A DNA stretch of 64,000 nt from Cheiracanthium punctorium (lineage: Eukaryota > Arthropoda > Arachnida > Araneae > Cheiracanthiidae). Under the pieces are notes generated by a model. The model was not told the DNA's origin. It did no database searches and worked only from the letters and a program-made list of their open reading frames with translations. The position numbers and the translations under genes are program-made. Within the stretch, counting starts at the first letter, position 1. Each line of letters opens with the position of its first letter. Location of the stretch: NCBI GenBank assembly GCA_038373885.1, contig JAWZYV010012244.1, positions 62,001-126,000 on the forward strand, read 5' to 3'. Of the stretch, positions 57,101 to 64,000 are shown in pieces.

Positions 57101-57149
57101 CCGTATAGATGTTGGTACTTTGTCCAGAGACTCGAAGATGTGGCTTCAC
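57101..57149 (+). CDS. Gene B, exon 2 (right arm), predicted
   Basis: A 49-base exon between acceptor ccggtcttgctag and donor GTAAGTA. It completes the split Gly codon and continues RIDVGTLSRDSKMWLH in phase. The intron would be 564 bases. The next possible acceptor is aatag at 57,271-57,275, which would add 23 codons to a TAG at 57,345; I am not sure of it. Confidence 0.45.
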
Positions 57150-57627
57150 GTAAGTAAAAACCTTGTATTTTTTAGTTTAAGTAATGATTTGTGATTTAAA
57201 CTATCTAAGTATTGAAAGATATTTTATGTACATGCAATTGTGCTAAAACGGATCTTCAATTTTTATTTCCAATAGTTCAACTTTCTAACAATAGTACTAT
57301 CTAGTCTAAAAGTTTGTGCTAGTTATGCTCACCTTTCTATAAAATAGGTTAAGTGCATACCACTCAAAAGGTTGATTCATGCATAAAATTATGCTTTCAT
57401 AGTCAAACTGCAATGAGTGTTGCACATAAACAATCTAACTCGTATCGTATTGAAATTCTATAAATCATGTTACTCTACTTGGGATATACAGTAAAAAAAA
57501 TGTTTTGTAGGATTAATAAAAATGCCATTTTTCCCTCTAATTGATCTATAGAAAATATAAACTAGTATAATCGCTGCCTAAGATTTATCAAAAATGTGTG
57601 GGTAAGAAAAAATGTTTAGATAAATAC

Positions 57628-57730
57628 TTTGTTTGTTTGTGTTTTAAGGCAAATCTGCACGCGGGGGTATCTGCTTAGGATGAGGGGTGCCTTGGTAGGA
57701 GGACTTTCTAAGGGGATCTAACGCGTATTC
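57628..57730 (-). repeat. SINE 3' fragment in the right arm
   Basis: Mirror of 46,141-46,253, with the same truncation point, so the insertion predates the duplication that made the palindrome. Confidence 0.65.
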
Positions 57731-57959
57731 ATGCATTTCGTATATCAAAACTTGGGTTTTTTGGGATATATGGTTAAAGTGATTTTCTCGCAATAGAATA
57801 TAAGACTATATCATTATTTGTAAAAATCTTTCTATGCTATAATTTTCTCACTTGCCTAACAGTAGATTAAATTTGTAGAAAATGTATGGGTATCCTACTT
57901 TAATGTTAAACGGCTACTTAACAAAAATACGGTATACAAAAAATTAGCTAAAAATTAAA

Positions 57960-59300
57960 AACACTTGATTAAAATTTTTTTTTCTTGATAAATTAAAAAC
58001 ATTTGATTAAAAAAAATTTGTTGTAAAATTAATTATTTACTTAAAATTAAAACTTGGTTAAAAAAATAAATTTAGAAATGTATTTGTTGTAAAATTATTT
58101 AACTTAAAATTAAAACTTGGTTAAAAAATAAATTAACTCTTGATTAAAAAAAATATTTGTTGTAAAATTAATTAAAAAAATATTTGTTGTAAAATTATTT
58201 AACTTAAAATTAAAACTTGGTTAAAAAAATATTTGTTGTAAAATTATTTCACATAAAATTAAAACTCATGGTTTAAAAAAAAATAAATAAATAAAAATTA
58301 GTTAACTCTTGATTAAAAAATATTTGTTGTAAAATAAATTATTAACTTAAAATTAAAACTCTTGGTTAAGAAAAATATTTGTTGTAAAATTATTTCACAT
58401 AAAATTAAAACTCATGGTTTAAAAAAAAATAAATAAATAAAAATTAGTTAACTCTTGATTAAAAAAATATTTGTTGTAAAATAAATTATTAACTTAAAAT
58501 TAAAACTCTTGGTTAAGAAAAATATTTGTTGTAAAATTATTTCACTTAAAATTAAAACTTGGTAAAAAATATTTGTTGTAAAATTATTTAGCTTCATTAA
58601 AACTTGGGTAAAAAAAGTTCATACACTATCTAAATCATTATTTGTAAAAACTATAGGTACTAAAATCGTTCTATGGTATAATTTTCTCACTTCCTTAACA
58701 GTAGAAGAAATTTGTAGAAAATGTATGGGTATCCTAAACCCTACTTTAATATTCTAGTAAACTATTACTTATTAAATATATGCTATAATCAGTATACAAA
58801 AATTAGCTAAACATTAGAAGTATGTATTAAGCAACATTTATTCAATTTGCATTGGTTCTATTACTAAATGGTAAAGAAAACTAAATAAATAAAAAAAATA
58901 AACTTCGAAAAATTAATCAAAGTCCCAATTCATTTTCAAAACTAAAGTATAACACAATACACCTACAATTTTATACCTGAAGAATTCTCGGCCTAATGAA
59001 CAACAATTATTAGCCTATGAATTCTTTTGTAGGTTGCGCGTTCAAATCTGAAATTTTTTCCAAGTCCTCTTATTTGAGAAAATTGTTAAAAGTCTGATAA
59101 TTTTTCCAAGTCCACTTATTTGAGAAATATCTTAATGTCTGAAAATTTTTCCAAGTCTCCTTATTTCAAAAAATATGTCACAATCTGAAAAAAATTACAA
59201 GTATCCTTATTTGAAAAATTGTTAAAGTCTGAAAATTTTTCCAAGTACCCTTATTTCAAAAATATCTTACGTCTGAAAAAATTACAAGTCCCCTTATTTG
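57960..59300. repeat. Minisatellites inside the right arm
   Basis: Mirror of 44,578-45,905: AT-rich units (57,960-58,615), a non-repetitive stretch, then the 50-bp aagtcc(c/t)cttatttgaaa units (59,045-59,300). Confidence 0.8.
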
Positions 59301-60772
59301 AAAAAAAGGAAAAAAATTCTTATCAACCCTTTGAACTTCCTCTCCCCACATCCGGTCCGACCACGCCCCCCTCTCTCTCTCTCGACCCAGGGAACGCACT
59401 TGTATGGCTGCGCACGATTAACATGGCTGCGCATGGGCAGAACTCTCCTTTTTCTACTACTAATACTCAAAGTATTTATCTAAACATTTTTTCTTTAGAG
59501 ATTACCGATACATTTTTGATAGATTTTAGGCACCGATTATACTAGTTTATATTTTCTATAAATCAATTAGAGAAAAAATTACTTTTTATTGTATATCCCA
59601 AGTAGAGTAACTTGATTTATAGAATTTCAATACGATACGAGTTAGATTGTTTATGTGCAACACTAATTTCAGTTTTACTATGAAAGCATAATTTTATACA
59701 TGCATCAATATTTTTAGAGGTCTTTTATTGTTGCACTTAACCTACTTTATAGAAAGGTGGGTTTAACTAGCACAAGCTTTTAGACTAGATAATACTATTG
59801 ATAGAAAGTTGAACTATGGGAAATAGAAATTGAAGATCCGTTTTAGCACAATTGCATGCACAGTTTTATACCGCATGTACATAAATATCTTTCAACTACT
59901 TAGATAAAATGATAGTTTTAATTGCAAAGAGTTATTACTTGAACTAAAAAATACAAGGCTGTTACTTACGTGAAGGGACATCGTGCTAAATCTTCTTTAC
60001 GGTAAAGTACTTCTTACGGTTTAAAAAAAAAAAAAAAACGGTAAATTTCTTGACTGATGCAAAGCAAGCTAGCAGATCAGGAAAATAGAGTAATGATTTA
60101 AAATACATTAGCTCTACTTCCCCTCTCAGCTACCTATTTCATGGCATCATCTTGATTAATTCTTAATCTTGGCTGAAAATAGACATAACATTTAGAAACT
60201 AAATACTAATAAAATAGCAATTCCTCATACATTTAACGCTTTAAGAGTACTTTTTTCTTATAAGAAAGGATGAATTTAACTGATTCACATTAAATGAATA
60301 CCATTTTATGTAGGATGAAATTAGTTAGCAAGCGAAAATTTAATCTTAGTTAGAATTTACTGAAATATAGATACCATGCATGCCTTATTTTCTATTAGGA
60401 GAATTTCCTTAACCATATATCCCTCAAAACGCAGTTTTTATATACAAACTGCATAAATACTTAAAGTACTTCGGCTGATAATGCTTTTAATATTTACACT
60501 CTTTGGATTACCCACTTAAAATTTTGCAAAACACCAAATTACAGAAAAACATGCAAAGATCTTTTAAAAGTAAGAAAAAATCACACTTAAAATTACAACA
60601 CATCAAAAGTGCAAACTATAAGAACCACATAATTATTTTTAATTAAAGCAATTTGAAAAAATGTAAGAAAGCTACTATGCTTGAACCCTGAAGTATATCA
60701 GATAGAGCAAATTAGAATTACGGTATCCTCCTATATGTAACTAAAATAATACATAGAAAATGTTACACTTAC

Positions 60773-61749
60773 TCTGAACTTGTACACGCGAGAAGCGAAA
60801 AAATATAATAATAATAATACTTACATAATTCACAAAAGAATGACAAGTAAAATCCATCCACGTGCAGAGGCGCAGAGAGCCAAGTCGGGGCCCCGGGGAT
60901 AAAATCTTTGGAGTCCCTTTGCTATCCAGAAAATCCTTTTGATGTGGTATTAGATCAATCATGTATACATTATTAAAATTATTAATCATTTAAATAAACT
61001 TTAAATTAAAGTAATTGGAAAATTATTAATAGAATTAAAAGTATTAATTTAAAAGAGTATTATACTTTAATAATCATCCATGCTCTAAAAAATACCAACA
61101 TTTTGTTTTGAAGGTTTCGTCACCTCCATAGAGAAACTGTATTTGAAAAGTTAACATTTTTGCATGGCATGTTTCCACAGCAAGAATAAAAAATTAATAT
61201 TTTTATTCATACTTCCACGCATGCAGGCAGCCAAAAAATTTTCAGAAGGCCAAAAAAGTGGAAATTTCAAAATTTCTCATAGAAAGTCTTGATCTTCAAC
61301 ATTTTGTTAAGGAAAATTCAAAATTTCGGAGGTGGGGTGGGCCCATAGTCTCTCCTCTGGCTATACCCTTTCTTCCACTGTTTAACAAATTTGTCTCGGA
61401 AAAAAAATGATTCCTTGTTAAATAAATCTTTTCTACTTTGAGTCATGGCAAACCGTTGAGTAGCACCGGCAATGTCTACTTTTCTTGCAAAAGAAGACTC
61501 GATCAGAAACTCTCCTCGTTTTAGTCAAGTGGGTGGTTTATGCTCCAGCTGGCCTTTTGTAATTTCATCAAAAATTAATTTGACATATCCGGGGACATAA
61601 TATGAATTCGGACTTTTTTTTTAATACAAAATTGACAACACACAATTAAGTATCATATAAACAGCAAAAGTGGGGCCCCTTCACAAGCTGAGGCCCTGGG
61701 GATTTTTCCCCTGCTCCCCCTCCCTCTCTGCGCCACTGTCCACGTGCAT
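60773..61749 (-). pseudogene. Gene B copy 3, exon 1, split by a transposon
   Basis: The 3' part of the exon and its donor (ttcaga|gtaagtg) remain at 60,773-60,864; the ATG-side remnant lies at 61,739-61,749. Between them is a hAT-like element with an 8-bp duplication. The remaining exon sequence also has substitutions and indels, so the signal peptide is destroyed. Confidence 0.7.
60865..61738 (+). mobile_element. hAT-like element inserted in gene B copy 3, TSD tccacgtg
   Basis: Ends CAGAGGCGCAGAGAG and CTCTCTGCGCCACTG, inner ggggcccc blocks on both sides, and a perfect 8-bp repeat tccacgtg (60,857-60,864, 61,739-61,746). The palindrome arms show the same place uninterrupted (aaaatccacgtgctggcc), which proves the insertion and its boundaries. 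No transposase (874 bp). Confidence 0.92.
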
Positions 61750-62787
61750 ACTAAATATCCCTAGTACAACTGATAACGAATGTTCGCGGTTCGTGATAAG
61801 AAAATGTGTTGTCATAGATAGAACCGGTACAATAACACTGGGCTAGTTTGTCAATACGATAGCCAGGGAGTTAGGGGAATGCAGTACAGAATTGTGGGGA
61901 CATGTGCTTCATTCTACGTTCAAAAATGGGGATTTTCTTAACCCATTTCAATAGAAACCTAATAATGAATCATTAATTAATTTCTGTGAAACAATTAGCA
62001 TAGATCATTATACTAAAGCATTAAAGCAAATTATTTTTGTTTAGTTTTGATAAATAACAGTAATAAATTATATGCATTGCAGATGAATGAGTATTTATTT
62101 ATAAAATAGGTATTTACTACTAAAAAACATGATCTAATTTTGTATAGGATATCTATTTAACACGTACTAAATAGATTATGATTATTCTAATATTAGAAAC
62201 GGGGTTAAGATTCTTCACTTGCGATGAAAGGTACTCAATTTTTTTTATATACTTAAATTTTACATAGACATCCTTTTAATAAATTCATAAACTAAAATTA
62301 TTGTTTAAAACAATTTTTACAATAATAAATTCATAAACAAAATTTTTATTTAATAAAGTCATAAACTAAAATTATTAATGAAAACTTGCTGATAAATTAA
62401 ACATATCAAAATTTTTTACACTCCGTTTTTTATATACTTATATTTTACATAGACATCCTTTTAATAAATTCATAAACTAAAATTTTTGTTTAAAACAATT
62501 TTTACAATAAAAGTAAAATTTTTATTTAATAAAGTCATAAACTAAAATTATTAATGAAAACTTGCTAATGAATTAAACTTATTACTCTAAAAGATAGCTA
62601 ATCACAGCATATATCAGAAAAAATATAAGCAATTATAATACCTGAAAAATACCGGACAACACTCTTACATGCGGACAAAACATCTGTTTGCTCGGCTAAA
62701 GAATTCTTAGGTATCCGTTGCAGGACAGTTTACCTACATACAACCTACAAACTCTACAAATATAACGGCAACTAAAAAACTGGTTTT

Positions 62788-62818
62788 CTCTTATCAGGTA
62801 TCACAGATCAGATAAGAG
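62788..62818. promoter_or_regulatory. Inverted GATA-site pair upstream of gene A copy 3
   Basis: The same 31 bases as in both palindrome arms, unchanged although the neighbouring sequence differs. Confidence 0.4.
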
Positions 62819-63161
62819 ATAAGGAAGTGACATGCGCAGAAGACACCTGATAGTGACGTGTGCAAATCTGTGTTGATTTAATATCTGATATGTTTGTTGG
62901 CAGGATGTACTACTTACATTTAGGGGTAACTCTCTAAACTACAGGCTAAGACAAGTTAGATGATGCAATATCTACAGGGTTGAGAAAGTTTTAAGGTAGA
63001 GGGCGCTTGTGTGATCACGTGATTTATTTAGAACCAGTATGAAGACATATTAGTTAGATAAAGTGGCCAGGTGTGTGCTGCGAGACTCCCTTTACACTGC
63101 GTGCGCCTATACTTCAGACGTATGTTTTAAGTTTTAATTGATTTTTCACCGAGTTTCAAAA

Positions 63162-63665
63162 ATGTCTTTGCTTGAATCGATCGAAAATAACTTTAACATT
63201 GAATACACTCCCGAGTTTTATTACTCAAAGTGATGCTGATGTGTTGCTGCTAGAATTGATGCAATTGCCTTTAGACGCAAAGCAGTGAAAATAAAATTAC
63301 TTCGACCCGGAAAGTAATTACTTTTGCAGATGAAGGAATAAATTATAGTTTTTCGGGAGCGACGGTCTCTGTTTCCTCTTGGCTACCCATTTTGCAAAAA
63401 CTACGTGGTGATCTACAGAAAGCAAAAAATTATGAATTTAATTTGGTACAAGTGAACTTATCCTCATACGGGCAACCTTCAATTGAAGACGGTAACTACA
63501 AAGATTTTTCTCTGGACCTATCATCAGGTGTATGCATTAAGTTTTGGATCTAAACGAACTTTGGATTTTAAACAAGCGAACTGTGAAACCACTACCATTG
63601 AATTAGAACATGGTTCAATGTGTAAGATATATCCCCCAACCAACAAACTTTTAACGCATGGTATT
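63162..63665 (+). pseudogene. Gene A copy 3: truncated, frameshifted
   Basis: It starts at the same ATG, gains one T at about 63,221 and loses two bases at about 63,538, each shifting frame. It has only one N-terminal FYT/SDADVLL module where the other copies have two. Homology ends after the codons for THGI, so the end of the AlkB-like fold, the PC4-like domain and the CaaX box are missing. It also lacks the HxD ligands, so their loss came before the copies diverged. Confidence 0.9.
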
Positions 63666-64000
63666 TGTCAGAACTCAAACGCAGTACAAAATGAAAAAAA
63701 ATACATCGCATTTTAATTGTTCTCAGAATTCGCAAAAAGAAAACTTCAAAAAAGTTCTGACACAGAAAATTTGCTGCTAATCTGCGATGACGCGCTCGCA
63801 GGGCAGCTAACGCAAAACATTAATAATCAAGAGAAAACAAAACATCAAATTTAAACCAAAAAACTCAAAACTAATTAACATTACTTTTAATGAACACTTA
63901 AAAAACAATGCTTATAATTAAATTTAGAAGACACACAGCTAAATATAACCTATATACATTATATACAGGGAAATAATCATGTCTAGCAATCCAATCAATT
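63666..64000. other. Unrelated sequence replacing the rest of copy 3
   Basis: Sequence switches abruptly to A-rich DNA with a GC patch (gatgacgcgctcgcagggca). A weak inverted pair, gtcagaactc (63,667) and gttctgaca (63,754), is near the junction. It may be the edge of another mobile element that continues past the window; I cannot identify it. Confidence 0.4.

Larger units (their letters stand above)
51969..59462 (-). repeat. Giant palindrome, right arm (7,494 bp)
   Basis: Reverse complement of the left arm with scattered differences. It carries the intact gene A (-), gene B (+), the SINE fragment and the minisatellites in mirror order. Homology stops at ctactacta (59,454-59,462) and the third copy begins within six bases. 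Confidence 0.95.
59468..63665 (+). repeat. Third, direct and older copy of the gene A/gene B unit
   Basis: Aligns with 46,251-49,406 of the left arm in the same orientation but with many more differences, an 874-bp insertion, local rearrangements of AT-rich repeats and loss of everything after the middle of gene A. It lacks the SINE fragment. This makes it the outgroup copy for ordering events. Confidence 0.9.

Noticed and set aside
57276..57347. A third exon of gene B ending in a stop
   Set aside because: The acceptor and phase fit, but copy 3 ends in a different codon and nothing else supports it, so I mention it without listing it as a feature.
44416..59462. The palindrome as a pure assembly or fold-back read artefact
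   Set aside because: The arms differ by many scattered substitutions, indels and diverged patches, including eight amino-acid changes in gene A, which a copy of one molecule would not show. An artefact joining two haplotypes remains possible and is given as a check.

Overview
This looks like nuclear DNA from an animal, most likely an arthropod; a chelicerate such as a spider is my guess, not something the sequence proves. The window is AT-rich, has no bacterial-style gene packing, and holds eukaryotic tRNA genes, tRNA-derived SINEs, Helentrons, hAT-like, Harbinger-like and piggyBac-like elements, splice sites and AATAAA signals. I see no recognisable host housekeeping gene.

Layout. Positions 1-33 kb are a bed of transposable elements. 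Many can be bounded to the base because target-site duplications survive: at least ten elements here and further right have 8-bp duplications (hAT-like), one Harbinger-like element has TTA duplications and an empty site about 700 bp away, and piggyBac-like MITEs sit in TTAA. Two Helentron-like elements end in a hairpin plus CTAGT (13.7-17.2 kb on +, 28.3-30.6 kb on -). A broken reverse transcriptase pseudogene lies at 17.3-18.3 kb (-). A close tRNA-Glu/tRNA-Gln pair lies at 33.8-33.9 kb (-). Positions 34-44 kb hold more MITEs, SINEs and some unique sequence.

The notable part is 44.4-63.7 kb: a giant palindrome (44,416-51,902 against 51,969-59,462, arms of about 7.49 kb, spacer 66 bp), followed at once by a third, older, direct copy of part of one arm (59,468-63,665). 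Each unit carries two divergent genes. Gene A encodes a 515-residue protein with an unusual layout: a duplicated N-terminal segment, an AlkB-like 2-oxoglutarate oxygenase fold that has lost its HxD iron ligands and both 2OG-binding arginines, a Myc-like nuclear localisation motif, a PC4-like single-stranded-DNA-binding domain, and a C-terminal CVIM CaaX box. Gene B starts with a signal-peptide exon ending at a GTAAGT donor and continues in phase into a second small exon. Gene A is intact in the right arm, carries a 1-bp frameshift in the left arm, and is truncated and frameshifted in the third copy. Gene B exon 1 of the third copy is split by an 874-bp hAT-like insertion whose empty site survives in both palindrome arms.

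How the parts fit (inference): genes A and B share a 1.0-1.4 kb divergent interval with a conserved pair of inverted GATA sites. A predicted nuclear, prenylated, ssDNA-binding pseudoenzyme encoded next to a predicted secreted or membrane-inserted peptide, in an amplified inverted unit, could be a domesticated or still mobile multi-gene element. The sequence alone cannot say whether its origin is viral, transposon or host.
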